Source: Pseudanabaena sp. Chao 1811 (lineage in GTDB: Bacteria > Cyanobacteriota > Cyanobacteriia > Pseudanabaenales > Pseudanabaenaceae). Taken from it: DNA of 64,000 nt. Numbering within the stretch: the first letter of the stretch is position 1; every line of letters starts with the position of its first letter. The stretch spans positions 3,396,501-3,460,500 of the forward strand of contig NZ_CP101416.1 of the NCBI RefSeq assembly GCF_027942295.1, written 5' to 3'. Below, in pieces: positions 26,939 through 36,185 of this stretch. The position numbers and the translations under genes were made by a program. A model generated the notes under the pieces. It made no database searches and was not told the DNA's origin. It worked only from the letters and a program-made list of their open reading frames with translations.

Positions 26939-27430
26939 TTGAGCTTTGATCTATATTGCGAAATCTATCCTGAAGTTGCCGATCGCCATCCTGTTAAAGA
27001 AGAACAATGGCAAGATTGGTTTGCTACTTGGGAGAAGTACCTTGCATCTGAGCAAGTGATCGTTGATGGAGAATATGAGCTATCCCTCGCGATTACTGAT
27101 GATGCCACAATTCAACAATTGAATCTGCAATATCGTCAGCAGGATCGCCCGACGGATGTTTTATCTTTTGCGTCTTTGGAATCAGAGGTTCCCGAAATTC
27201 CTGTAGATGAAGATGATTATGTTGAACCAACTTATTTAGGCGATATCATCATCTCCCAAACAACAGCGATACGCCAAGCTCAAGAACGTGGTCATTCACT
27301 GACCTATGAATTAGCTTGGTTGGCAGCCCATGGATTGTTACATTTGCTTGGCTGGGATCATCCCGATGATGAAAGCCTAGAAGCTATGCTTAAACAGCAG
27401 GATCTCATGCTAAACCTGATTTTACTATAA
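26939..27430 (+). CDS. ybeY: Endoribonuclease YbeY (rRNA maturation factor)
   Basis: A zinc metal-dependent RNase for 16S rRNA 3' processing and ribosome quality control. The metal site is HGLLHLLGWDH (H131, H135, H141). Other family motifs are YRQQDRPTDVLSFA and YLGDIIIS. The start is TTG at 26939 (MSFDLYCEI); no ATG in frame gives a normal N-terminus. Length of 163 residues is typical. It is followed within 70 bases by dgkA, the usual cyanobacterial and firmicute order. Confidence 0.93.
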   Translation: MSFDLYCEIYPEVADRHPVKEEQWQDWFATWEKYLASEQVIVDGEYELSLAITDDATIQQLNLQYRQQDRPTDVLSFASLESEVPEIPVDEDDYVEPTYLGDIIISQTTAIRQAQERGHSLTYELAWLAAHGLLHLLGWDHPDDESLEAMLKQQDLMLNLILL

Positions 27431-27538
27431 ATCAAGACGGAAGCAGTTGAAAATAGCTAGGATTGAGCGCATAATTTCGGTAAACTAATCTCCAGAATCT
27501 TGACAATTGCTTGGCAAAATCTAGTTGGAATTACATCC

Positions 27539-28033
27539 ATGAATATCGATTTACCGCTTTCAAGACTACTTTTAATCAAATCGACTTCTTTATCCGAGCA
27601 AATGACACAGATCGACGAGTTTGAAGAATCTGAAGAAAAAGCGATTCAGCGTAGTGATTCTTTTCAAATTGCCACAAATTTATTCCTGAGTTTTAAATAT
27701 GCTGGACAGGGTGTCAGCTATGCCTTTCGTACTCAGAGAAATTTTCGGATTCATTTGCTAATTGGGGCGATCGCTTTATCCCTCAGTCTTTATTTCAAGT
27801 TGTCTGCTGTCGCCTGCTCGATTATTAGCTTGACGATCGCCCTAGTTTTAGTACTGGAATTACTAAATACAGCTTTGGAAGCGGTAGTAGATTTGACGGT
27901 GGGTCGCGAGTTTCATCAGTTAGCCAAAATTGCTAAGGATTGCGCGGCTGGGGCAGTACTTATTGCGGCGATCGCTGCTCTACTCATTGCTGGAGCATTG
28001 TTATTGCCGCATATTGTGCTTGCAATTGCCTAA
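27539..28033 (+). CDS. dgkA: Diacylglycerol/undecaprenol kinase family protein DgkA
   Basis: An integral membrane lipid kinase. The catalytic motif LELLNTALEAVVDLTVG holds the conserved Glu and Asn residues; it is preceded by SFKYAGQGVSYAFRTQRNFRIH. Three membrane helices span about residues 84-102, 106-122 and 148-172 of the longest frame. The frame opens with a TTG at 27500; I favour the ATG at 27539 (MNIDLPL), with another possible at 27602. It is probably cotranscribed with ybeY. Confidence 0.88.
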   Translation: MNIDLPLSRLLLIKSTSLSEQMTQIDEFEESEEKAIQRSDSFQIATNLFLSFKYAGQGVSYAFRTQRNFRIHLLIGAIALSLSLYFKLSAVACSIISLTIALVLVLELLNTALEAVVDLTVGREFHQLAKIAKDCAAGAVLIAAIAALLIAGALLLPHIVLAIA

Positions 28034-28080
28034 GCCCCAAAGAGAGTGGCGGAGCAAGGCTCCGCCACTCTCTTTGGCTT
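28032..28080. terminator. Hairpin after dgkA
   Basis: Stem of about 22 bp (CAAAGAGAGTGGCGGAGC and complement) with an AAG loop and a two-base bulge. It starts on the dgkA stop codon. Confidence 0.7.
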
Positions 28081-28256
28081 AAAAAGCCTAAAGGTTAGTC
28101 ATAGCAACAAACAGAAATTTTGGTAAGGCTTATCTTAGAATATACTTGAGCTTATGATAGGTAATGCAATGTGCTGCCTATTATGGCTAGAACTAAAATA
28201 TTTCAGCAGTCAGTGGCTAGATCTATTGCTTAACTCTTCATTCTTACATCTCAGCC

Positions 28257-31200
28257 ATGCTGCTATCCATATCTGACTTTTTTATCAGACGACCTGTGTT
28301 TGCGACAGTCTGTTCTGTCATCATCACATTATTGGGAACGGCTTGTATCTTTATCTTACCTGTTGCTCAATATCCTGAAATTACGCCACCTAAGGTAACG
28401 GTTACGGCAAACTATGTCGGTGCAAATGCCGAAGTTGTGGAATCTACAGTTACTAATATTCTCGAAAGAGAATTGAATGGGATTGAAGGAGTTCGCTACA
28501 TTACTTCCACTAGCGCCAATAACGGAACTAGTTCTGTCAACTTAGTTTTTGACCTAGGCAAAAATAAAGATATTGCCGCCGTGGATGTGCAAAATCGCGT
28601 CTCCAGTGTGCAATCACAGCTACCTGCCCCAGTTCAACAAACGGGAGTCAGAGTCAGTAAGGAATCATCAGGATTTCTCTTTGCGATCGGTGTTTATTCC
28701 GAGAAGGGAGAATATGACGATCTATATTTGAGTAATTACGCTGATCTCTATATTGTCGATGCGATTAAGAAAGTCAAAGGCGTTGGTAATGTGATCATCT
28801 TTGGTGAACGCAAGTATGCCATGCGGGTATGGCTTGATCCTAATCGGCTCTCTGCAAGAGGCTTAACGGCTCAGGATGTCGTAGCGGCGATTCAGCAACA
28901 AAACTTGCAAGTGGGTGTCGGACAAATTGGACAGCAACCCAATCTCCCAGATCAACAATATCAACTATCAATTTCTGCTACAGGGCGTTTAAAAAACACT
29001 GAAGAATTTTCGGATATTGTGATTAAAACTGCGAGTGATGGCTCACTGATCAAGCTCCGTGATGTCGGAAGGGTAGAGCTAGGTGCAGAAAACTATGGAT
29101 CAGCTCTAAGGTTTAATGGTACTCGTGGGATTGGTTTAGGTGTATCTCAATTGCCTGATGCTAATGCCTTAGATGTGGCTCATGCTGTAAAACATGTTCT
29201 AGAAGATTTGAAGCCAACTTTTCCTCCTGGTCTAAACTATGAGATTGCCTTCGATACCACTAGTTTTATTGAGGCAGGAACTGAGGAAGTAATTATTTCG
29301 CTACTGATTGCGATCGCTCTCGTTATCGTCATTATTTATCTGTTCCTGCAAAATTGGCGCTCTACGTTAATTCCTGCGATCGCTATTCCTGTTTCTTTGA
29401 TTGGGACATTCATTTTCATCAAGCTGCTGAATTTTAATATCAATACCCTGACGCTATTTGGCTTAACCCTTGCCACAGGGCTAGTGGTTGATGATGCGAT
29501 CGTGGTTGTAGAGGACGTGACACGCCGCATTCAAGAAAAAGGAGAAACACCTGTTAAAGCTGCGATCGCGGCGATGAATGAATTGCAGGGGGCAGTCATT
29601 GCTAGCTCGATGGTGTTGATTGCGGTGTTCGTGCCTGTTGCTTTTTTCCCTGGAACAACAGGGCAATTGTATAAACAGTTTGCGCTAACGATTGCTTTTT
29701 CGATTACTGTTTCCACTTTCAATGCTTTGACTCTTTCGCCAACCTTAGCGGCTTTCTTATTAAAACAGGAGACACCACGTAGCAATTGGTTTTTTGATCG
29801 CGTGAATTGGGTGATTGATGGCACAAGAAATCACTACCAGAAGATTCTCAATAGGTCAACCCATTTAAAAGGCTTGGTAATGCTCCTATTTGTGCTCTCT
29901 CTGTTTGCTACCTATTGGGTATATACAGTTGTGCCAAGAGGCTTTTTACCTCAGGAAGATCAGGGCTATTTCATTACGATTGTCCAAGCTCCTGAAGGTG
30001 TATCGCTTAATTACACTGAAAAGGTGCTAGAAAATATCGAAGGTATTATGCTTCGTAAAGATGAAAAGGGAGAACCAGTTTATCCTGAAATCTCGAATAT
30101 CTTTGCGATCGCAGGATTTAGCTTTAGTGGCAATACGCCCAACAATGGCATTGTATTCACCACACTGAAACCTTGGAAAGAAAGATCGCGATCGGCTTCG
30201 GAGATAATTGGTGGATTTACGCCCAAGCCCTTTGGTTTACTGCCTTCTCTCATTTCCATTAAAGATGCTTTTGTAGTTCCCTTCCCACCACCAGCAATTC
30301 AAGGCTTGAGTAACTACGGTGGTTTTGAATATCAGTTACAGGACAAAGCGAACCAAGGCTTCCCAATCATCGAGCAAACCATGGGAGCCTTATTAGGCAA
30401 GGCAAGTACCTATCCTGATCCCAATCGTCCGATGCTGGCAGGGCTACGCCCAAGTTTTAATGGCAATACGCCACAGTTGACCGTCGATGTTGATCGCGTT
30501 AAGGCAAATGCGCTGCAAGTATCTTTGCAAGATATTTACAACACCTTGCAGACATTGCTTGGTTCTCAGTATGTCAATGATTTCAACACCTTTGGGCGTA
30601 CCTATCGCGTCTATGTCCAAGCCGATGCTCAATTCCGTGCTAATCCCGACGATATCAATAAGCTCTATGTGCGATCGCGGACAGGACAGTTAATTCCCCT
30701 CAGCAATTTAGTTAAAGTTACTCAAACCGTTGGTCCTTCGATTATTAATCACTATAATCTCTTCCGATCTGTGCAAATCACAGGTAATACTGCTCCGGGA
30801 GTCAGTTCAGGACAAGCGATCGATATTATGAACAAGATTTCTAAGGAAGTTCTGCCCAAGAGCTTTAGCTATGAATGGTCAGGCTTATCTTTAGAAGAAA
30901 TTGGTTCGGGTAGTAGTGCTTTCTTCATCTTTGGTTTAGGAGTTGTATTTGTATTTTTAGTACTGGCGGCTCAATACGAAAACTACATCGATCCCACGAT
31001 CATCATGCTCACTGTGCCCCTTGCTGTACTGGGCGCACTTTTAGCGGTAATGTTCCGTGGCTTATCGAGTCCCAATTTTGCTAATGATGTTTATACCCAA
31101 ATTGGCTTGGTGATGTTAATTGGTATGGCAAGTAAAAACGCTATTCTGATTGTAGAGTTTGCCAATCAGCTACATGAAAGTGGGTTGAGTATTACAAAAT

Positions 31201-31643
31201 CTGCAATTGAGGCTTCTCAACAGAGATTACGTCCCATTCTAATGACAGCTTTTTCGACTATTATCGGGATTTTTCCTTTGGTGATTGCCACAGGTGCAGG
31301 TGCGGCAGCTCGTCAATCAATTGGGACTGCAGTGATGGGTGGCATGTGTGTGGCGACATTCTTAAGTCTCTTCATCGTCCCCGTTCTATATATTGTCGTG
31401 AAGACTATTGAGAAACGGATGAAATTAGATGTCCATGATCCCAAAACTATAAACATTGTTGAGTCGGCTCTAGTTGCTGAGTATGGTGATAGTTACAGCA
31501 ATCACTTTCATAGTGTTCATGGTAATTCAAGCAGATTGAATCAGGATCAATTGAATGGCAATCATGACAACCCCAATAGCAACTCACCTAGCAATCATAG
31601 TGACTCTTCAGAAAAGTCACAGGAAGACAACAAACCTGTATAA
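28257..31643 (+). CDS. RND multidrug efflux pump, HAE1 (AcrB) family
   Basis: Inner-membrane proton-driven pump of 1128 residues. It starts with ISDFFIRRPVFATVCSVIIT and shows the duplicated layout of two six-helix halves with large periplasmic loops. The proton-relay helix carries GLTLATGLVVDDAIVVVEDV (the Asp pair), and the second half has GLVMLIGMASKNAILIVEFA. The C-terminal ~70 residues are a hydrophilic Asn/Ser/His tail unusual for AcrB. No periplasmic adaptor or outer-membrane factor is adjacent, so it must recruit partners encoded elsewhere. It opens 0.2 kb after the dgkA hairpin. Confidence 0.95.
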   Translation: MLLSISDFFIRRPVFATVCSVIITLLGTACIFILPVAQYPEITPPKVTVTANYVGANAEVVESTVTNILERELNGIEGVRYITSTSANNGTSSVNLVFDLGKNKDIAAVDVQNRVSSVQSQLPAPVQQTGVRVSKESSGFLFAIGVYSEKGEYDDLYLSNYADLYIVDAIKKVKGVGNVIIFGERKYAMRVWLDPNRLSARGLTAQDVVAAIQQQNLQVGVGQIGQQPNLPDQQYQLSISATGRLKNTEEFSDIVIKTASDGSLIKLRDVGRVELGAENYGSALRFNGTRGIGLGVSQLPDANALDVAHAVKHVLEDLKPTFPPGLNYEIAFDTTSFIEAGTEEVIISLLIAIALVIVIIYLFLQNWRSTLIPAIAIPVSLIGTFIFIKLLNFNINTLTLFGLTLATGLVVDDAIVVVEDVTRRIQEKGETPVKAAIAAMNELQGAVIASSMVLIAVFVPVAFFPGTTGQLYKQFALTIAFSITVSTFNALTLSPTLAAFLLKQETPRSNWFFDRVNWVIDGTRNHYQKILNRSTHLKGLVMLLFVLSLFATYWVYTVVPRGFLPQEDQGYFITIVQAPEGVSLNYTEKVLENIEGIMLRKDEKGEPVYPEISNIFAIAGFSFSGNTPNNGIVFTTLKPWKERSRSASEIIGGFTPKPFGLLPSLISIKDAFVVPFPPPAIQGLSNYGGFEYQLQDKANQGFPIIEQTMGALLGKASTYPDPNRPMLAGLRPSFNGNTPQLTVDVDRVKANALQVSLQDIYNTLQTLLGSQYVNDFNTFGRTYRVYVQADAQFRANPDDINKLYVRSRTGQLIPLSNLVKVTQTVGPSIINHYNLFRSVQITGNTAPGVSSGQAIDIMNKISKEVLPKSFSYEWSGLSLEEIGSGSSAFFIFGLGVVFVFLVLAAQYENYIDPTIIMLTVPLAVLGALLAVMFRGLSSPNFANDVYTQIGLVMLIGMASKNAILIVEFANQLHESGLSITKSAIEASQQRLRPILMTAFSTIIGIFPLVIATGAGAAARQSIGTAVMGGMCVATFLSLFIVPVLYIVVKTIEKRMKLDVHDPKTINIVESALVAEYGDSYSNHFHSVHGNSSRLNQDQLNGNHDNPNSNSPSNHSDSSEKSQEDNKPV

Positions 31644-31675
31644 ATAGCATTAGTTGGGGTTAAGCTGGCAAACTT

Positions 31676-31730
31676 TAAAAGTCCAAAAGTAAAAGCCTTG
31701 CTACGCAAGGCTTTTACTTTTGGACTTTTA
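31676..31730. terminator. 26-bp hairpin A after the RND gene
   Basis: Perfect 26-bp stem (arm begins TAAAAGTCCAAAAGTAAAAG), loop TAC. Its right arm overlaps the left arm of hairpin B. Confidence 0.75.
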
Positions 31731-31766
31731 GATAGGGTTTGGCAAGCAAACCCTATCTAAAAGTCC
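31722..31766. terminator. 20-bp hairpin B sharing an arm with hairpin A
   Basis: GGACTTTTAGATAGGGTTTG pairs with CAAACCCTATCTAAAAGTCC across five bases. Positions 31722-31730 can pair either leftward (hairpin A) or rightward, so the two cannot both form fully. Confidence 0.75.
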
Positions 31767-31776
31767 GTTTCAAATA

Positions 31777-31806
31777 AAGAAGAGGGTGCTTTAGCACCCT
31801 CTTCTT
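31777..31806. terminator. 13-bp hairpin at the pdxJ 3' end
   Basis: AAGAAGAGGGTGC pairs with its complement across TTTA, directly beside the pdxJ stop on the minus strand. Confidence 0.7.
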
Positions 31807-32538
31807 TTATGGATTTATAAGCTCTTTCATTTCCCGAATCGCTTTATCTAAACCTACTAACACGGCACGGCTAATAATGCTATGTCCAATGTTTAACTCC
31901 TCCATTCCCTTTATTTGTGCCACAGGACGAGTATTCCAATAGGTTAAGCCATGCCCTGAATTCAGTCTTAGTCCTAAGCTAATTGCTAATTCTCCACCTT
32001 TAGTCAATAGTTCTAGCTCACGGGTATGCTCTTCTTCATTTTTGGCGTTGGCATAAGTACCTGTATGTAATTCCACAAATTTTGCGCCAGTTCTTGCGGA
32101 AGCTTGCAATTGCTCTGGCTCAGCATCCACAAACAGGCTCACAGGTATACCTGCACCTTGCAATTGATGCACAAATTTACCCAAGCGATCGCATTGTGAT
32201 TTTACATTTAACCCACCCTCTGTCGTGATTTCTTCGCGCCGTTCAGGTACGAGGGTAATATAGTCAGGCTTGACATCAAGGGCGATCGCGACCATTTCAG
32301 GGGTTGCTGCCATTTCGAGATTGAGCCTAGTACGGATAGTTTGTCTGAGTAATCGAACATCTCGCTCTTGAATATGACGACGATCTTCACGTAAATGAAC
32401 GGTAATGCCATCAGCCCCTGCTAATTCGGCGATCACTGCGGCGGCGACGGGATCGGGTTCGACACCTCGACGCGCTTGGCGAATAGTCGCAATATGATCG
32501 ATGTTTACTCCCAGAGTAGGCAAAACTTTATTCCTCAA
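31807..32538 (-). CDS. pdxJ: Pyridoxine 5'-phosphate synthase PdxJ
   Basis: Condenses 1-deoxyxylulose 5-phosphate with 3-amino-2-oxopropyl phosphate in vitamin B6 synthesis. TIM-barrel markers: [17 protein letters not shown] at the N-terminus, [42 protein letters not shown] and [12 protein letters not shown]. Length of 243 residues is normal. It converges on the RND pump gene through three stacked hairpins. Confidence 0.97.
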   Translation of the reverse strand: MRNKVLPTLGVNIDHIATIRQARRGVEPDPVAAAVIAELAGADGITVHLREDRRHIQERDVRLLRQTIRTRLNLEMAATPEMVAIALDVKPDYITLVPERREEITTEGGLNVKSQCDRLGKFVHQLQGAGIPVSLFVDAEPEQLQASARTGAKFVELHTGTYANAKNEEEHTRELELLTKGGELAISLGLRLNSGHGLTYWNTRPVAQIKGMEELNIGHSIISRAVLVGLDKAIREMKELINP

Positions 32539-32841
32539 AATTTTTCAAAATTTGTCATATATCTATACTTTACGATAGCAATCGTCATAATGCTTAGAAC
32601 AAATCACATCGCTTTTTACAGCACTTTGCGCTCAAACCCGAACCAAGACAAGAAAATTTTTAAAAGTGTTGCAAAGCAACGCTTTTAAAAATTTTCTTGT
32701 GGTTCTTTTGATCAAAAACTGCTGTATGACCAAGTTTTGGAGAGGTAGTCCAATGCCCTACCTTTGCATTTGGATATCGACTAGACAAAATCAATCAAAT
32801 TCGCGTAGGATCATAAGCCGCCAAAAAAATCCCATAGACTA
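32539..32841. other. 303-bp divergent gap with one inverted-repeat element
   Basis: No gene. It holds the pdxJ promoter side, the element at 32617-32726 and the leader of the methionine gamma-lyase-like gene. Confidence 0.6.
32617..32726. repeat. MITE-like element, TACAGCA family, copy 1
   Basis: Ends TACAGCACTTTGCGCTCAAA and (complement) TACAGCAGTTTTTGATCAAA. The middle is a 25-bp hairpin (32648-32700, one wobble, loop AAA). A second copy is at 61188-61288 with the same core GTGTTGCAAAGCAAC. Confidence 0.75.
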
Positions 32842-34098
32842 ATGACCTCTGACAAAATGAAACTGCTGGTTGCAGAAGCAGTTACAGCCCTTGCGCCTAC
32901 TTTCACTAAAATCGATCTTCATGTAAAAACAAATCTCGAAAGAGTTTTGCAAGCTTTTCGCGATCGCCGTGTGGGCGCACATCATTTTGCCAGTGTGTCA
33001 GGCTATGGACATGGGGATATGGGACGCGATGTCTTGGATGAAGTTTTTGCACAGGTTATGGGCGCAGAGTCCGCCGCCGTGCGGGTGCAGTTTGTCTCAG
33101 GAACCCATGCGATCGCCTGTTGTCTATTCGGGATTTTGCGGCCCCTTGATGAGCTTTTATCTGTAGTCGGCGCACCCTACGACACCCTCGAAGAAGTCAT
33201 TGGCTATCCCCTCACCTCCGATAGTACAGGTGCTAACTATGCAGGTTCGCTCAAGGATTTTGGAATTACCTATCGTCAAGTAGAACTCACCCCTGAAGGC
33301 GGCGTAAATTGGGAAGCTTTAGCAAAAGCAGTCAAACCCCAAACGCGGATGGTTTTAATCCAGCGTTCCTGCGGCTATGCGTGGCGGCAGAGTTTATCGA
33401 TTGAAGATATCGAAAGAATTATTCAATTGGTTAAGCAACAAAATCCGAATACTGTCTGTTTTGTCGATAACTGCTATGGCGAATTTATTAGCGATCGCGA
33501 ACCAACGGCAGTAGGTGCTGACCTCATGGCAGGTTCCCTGATCAAAAACCCAGGGGGAACGATCGCTACCGCAGGCGGCTATGTGGCAGGCAAAGCCGAA
33601 TATGTCGAACTTGCTGCCCAAAGGCTCACTGCCCCCGGAATTGGACGAGAAGGCGGCGCAACCTTTGACCTTAATCGACTTCTATTTCAAGGTTTATTCC
33701 TTGCACCACAAATGGTTGGCGAAGCGATGAAGGGGAGTCACCTTGCAGCCTATGTCTTTGATAAATTGGGCTATCAAGTCAAACCCCTACCCTACGAGCC
33801 TCGACGCGATATTATTCAAGCGATTCAATTGGGCGATCCGAAAAAATTAATTGAATTCTGTCGTAATCTTCAGCGCTTTTCCCCCATTGATTCCTATGTC
33901 GATCCTGTCCCTGGGGAAATGCCAGGCTATGTTAGCCAGTTAGTCATGGCAGGGGGAACCTTCATTGATGGCAGTACCTTAGAGCTTTCCGCAGATGGTC
34001 CCCTGCGTGAACCCTATACTGTATTTCTCCAAGGCGGAACCCATTGGACGCATGTTGCGATCGCCCTTGAGAATTTCCAGATTGATGATTTACAGTAG
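32842..34098 (+). CDS. Methionine gamma-lyase family protein (PLP enzyme)
   Basis: A fold-type I PLP enzyme of the family sometimes annotated as 'aluminium resistance protein'. Motifs: FASVSGYGHGDMGRDVLDEV, VQFVSGTHAIACCLFG (cofactor phosphate region), CFVDNCYGEF with the PLP-binding Asp, and GSLIKNPGGTIA, where K235 should form the Schiff base. It then shows GRGGATFDLNRL-like GREGGATFDL. The 418-residue length matches. True substrate is not known for most members; cleavage of a sulphur amino acid is inferred from family. Confidence 0.9.
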   Translation: MTSDKMKLLVAEAVTALAPTFTKIDLHVKTNLERVLQAFRDRRVGAHHFASVSGYGHGDMGRDVLDEVFAQVMGAESAAVRVQFVSGTHAIACCLFGILRPLDELLSVVGAPYDTLEEVIGYPLTSDSTGANYAGSLKDFGITYRQVELTPEGGVNWEALAKAVKPQTRMVLIQRSCGYAWRQSLSIEDIERIIQLVKQQNPNTVCFVDNCYGEFISDREPTAVGADLMAGSLIKNPGGTIATAGGYVAGKAEYVELAAQRLTAPGIGREGGATFDLNRLLFQGLFLAPQMVGEAMKGSHLAAYVFDKLGYQVKPLPYEPRRDIIQAIQLGDPKKLIEFCRNLQRFSPIDSYVDPVPGEMPGYVSQLVMAGGTFIDGSTLELSADGPLREPYTVFLQGGTHWTHVAIALENFQIDDLQ

Positions 34099-34108
34099 TT
34101 TTTAGTTT

Positions 34109-34221
34109 TATAGCTGTCGCCAAGTGTATTAGCACATAAAAGCCAAGAAGAGAACGGCGACGCTTTGCGTTGCCGTTCTCTTCTTGGCTTTTGATTTTGT
34201 CTTAACACAAGCGACGATATA
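34109..34221. repeat. MITE-like element, TATAGCTGTCGC family
   Basis: A 113-bp unit with ends TATAGCTGTCGCCAAGTG and (complement) TATATCGTCGCTTGTG. The centre is a 26-bp hairpin (34138-34192, one wobble, loop TTT). TA at both tips would fit an IS630/Tc1-type target. Confidence 0.6.
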
Positions 34222-34285
34222 GGCGCAATTAAATATGAAACCCACAAAACTGTGGCGCACGCGCAGCGTGCGCCACAGTTTTCTA
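34222..34285. repeat. Partial copy of the GCTAAGTAGCTGGGC palindromic element, with hairpin
   Basis: GGCGCAATTAAATATGAAACC is followed by a perfect 17-bp hairpin (34246-34282, arm AAAACTGTGGCGCACGC, loop GCA). The same flank and core, in the other orientation, appear at 52750-52965 and 43982-44046. It lies just before the Rec-EAL gene stop and can act as a terminator. Confidence 0.6.
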
Positions 34286-34286
34286 C

Positions 34287-35546
34287 CTAACTATCAGTCA
34301 TAAATACCTTATTGTTTTCCAGTACTTGGTAAGCAGATTCAGTATCGAGAGGCTTAGAAAATAAGTATCCTTGTCCATAACATTTCGTGAGAGAAGAAGA
34401 AAATAGAGTTTTGAGCATTTTTAATTGTGAAAGTGTTTCTATTCCCTCAACTACAACACTTTTTCCTAAAGTAAAAGCTAGAGAACCAATAGCTTTGACA
34501 ATTATCCACTCTTCATTGTAGATAAAAGAACGATCAATCTTGAGAATATCAATGGGAAAATCCGTTAATCTCCGCAAAGATGAATAACCTGTACCAAAGT
34601 CATCAATGCAAAACTGAATATCTAAATCTTTAAGTTGATGAATAATTTGCAAAGTGCGATCGCGATCGCCCATGACCGTAATTTCCGTGATTTCTAACTT
34701 TAAGCAATTAGGATTAATTTGATAATTGTCTAAAATTTTTCTTATGTTTTCCACTAAATTAAACTCTGTTAGTTGTTTTGTGGATACATTGACACTCATG
34801 GTCAAATTGACATAATTAGGAAACTTTTGTTGCCAAGATTGGAGTTGCTTACAAGCAGTCTCTAAGACCCATAGACCAATCGGATATACTAAGTTGGTTG
34901 TTTCCATAAGTTCCACAAAGCTTACGGGTGAAAGAATACCATGTACGGGATGCTGCCACCGAATTAGGGCTTCAAATCCAGTAATTAGCTCTGTTCTTAA
35001 ATTGACAATTGGTTGGTAAAATAATCGTAATTCTTCGCGCTCAATAGCACTTTTTAAATCTGCATATAAATCCCAATTAAATCCCGTTAAATTGGAAATT
35101 TCTGTTTTTAAAATCAGATTTTGATTCTCTAAAAGTTGAGTTTGCTCTAGAAGTTGAGCTTGCAGAGAACTAATTCGCAGGTGAGTTTCGATTCTTGCTA
35201 ATACTTCAACTAAATGAAATGGTTTATTAATAAAGTCAATCCCACCGACAGCAAAAGCTTCGACTTTTTCTTCGATTCTATCAATAGCACTAATAAAAAT
35301 AACTGGTATTTGCTGGGTTAATGGATCGCTTTTTAAGTTAATACAAACTTCATAACCATCCATATCTGGCATTTTAATATCCAGCAAAATTAAACTTGGT
35401 ATATTCGTCTTAGCAAGATTAATCGCACTGATACCATCTGTTGCTTCTAAAACATCATAGCCTTGGTTAATAAGAATATTTGAGAGCGTTTGTATATTGT
35501 ATTGTGTATCATCGACAACAAGAATGGTCGCTTTGTTTTTGATCAT
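34287..35546 (-). CDS. Response regulator with EAL phosphodiesterase domain
   Basis: Residues ~5-122 are a receiver domain: D12/D13, phosphoacceptor D56 in LILLDIKMPDMDG, and K108. A short coiled coil (126-148) leads to an EAL domain from ~165 to 410. The catalytic set appears complete: FEALIRW (EAL motif), SVNVSTKQL, LEITEI, IDDFGTGYSSL, ILKIDRSF, VVEGIET and YGQGYLFSKP. It therefore probably hydrolyses cyclic di-GMP under phosphorelay control. No histidine kinase is adjacent, so its partner lies elsewhere. Confidence 0.93.
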   Translation of the reverse strand: MIKNKATILVVDDTQYNIQTLSNILINQGYDVLEATDGISAINLAKTNIPSLILLDIKMPDMDGYEVCINLKSDPLTQQIPVIFISAIDRIEEKVEAFAVGGIDFINKPFHLVEVLARIETHLRISSLQAQLLEQTQLLENQNLILKTEISNLTGFNWDLYADLKSAIEREELRLFYQPIVNLRTELITGFEALIRWQHPVHGILSPVSFVELMETTNLVYPIGLWVLETACKQLQSWQQKFPNYVNLTMSVNVSTKQLTEFNLVENIRKILDNYQINPNCLKLEITEITVMGDRDRTLQIIHQLKDLDIQFCIDDFGTGYSSLRRLTDFPIDILKIDRSFIYNEEWIIVKAIGSLAFTLGKSVVVEGIETLSQLKMLKTLFSSSLTKCYGQGYLFSKPLDTESAYQVLENNKVFMTDS

Positions 35547-35716
35547 CAGAGATTAAGATGCCAAAGTAGTAATCAAAAATTATATAGCGTTTATAAAATT
35601 ACTAATATTAACTGATGTTACGTGAAATTAAGATTTACATGCTTTGATCATGGCTAGTTTCAAGGGTTGGATAACAATGACTTTATTGACTTCCCATAAA
35701 ACTAATAATATGCATA

Positions 35717-35813
35717 TAGCAATCCTAACTCATCTGTAGATTTTGGGATTTGTGGAAGTGCACCTCATTGGAGTACGCTTCCACAAATAATTTGGGATTG
35801 CTAGATTCAGTAG
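35717..35813. repeat. MITE-like element, TAGCAATCC family
   Basis: A 97-bp unit with ends TAGCAATCC...GGATTGCTA and an inner stem GGATTTGTGGAAG / CTTCCACAAAT. Only one copy is in the window. Confidence 0.55.
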
Positions 35814-36007
35814 CTAGGTACCATTAAACATAAAATCTCTAGAAACTTTGCTTACGAGCAGTGTGCGTATAATTGCCCAAATATTTATCTAGTCTTCATG
35901 CGTTAAATATTGTTTTTTATTTTATCTACGGTAAAGTAAAAATCTTCGTAGTATTTATGATCTTGGAATGTTGATTACAGTTAATGCAACGTCTTAGTTT
36001 GAGGTAT

Positions 36008-36133
36008 AGGTTCTCAGCTAAGTAGTTGGGCATAATCAAAAAACAGAACCAAAACCCGTAGCGCACGCTGCGCCTGCACTACGGGTTTTGTTCTTTTATG
36101 TTTAATTGCACCCAGCTACTTAGCTGAGAACCT
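36008..36133. repeat. Palindromic element, AGGTTCTCAGCTAAGTAG family, full copy
   Basis: A 126-bp element. The outer arms AGGTTCTCAGCTAAGTAG (36008) and its complement (ending 36133) match almost perfectly. The inner arms form a hairpin AAAACCCGTAGCGCA... around 36050-36098. Degenerate or interrupted copies are at 34222, 43940, 48492 and 52738. Confidence 0.75.
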
Positions 36134-36185
36134 CCATGTTAAGAAATTAGTATAAAATGAGTAAGCCCGATGCGATGAGAACTTT

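Larger units (their letters stand above)
35547..36185. other. 639-bp gap with two inverted-repeat elements, no gene
   Basis: I find no credible coding sequence. Contents: an isolated end of the GTTACGTGGAA repeat (AACTGATGTTACGTG, 35630-35644), the element at 35717-35813 and the element at 36008-36133. Upstream regions of both flanking genes also lie here. Confidence 0.6.
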
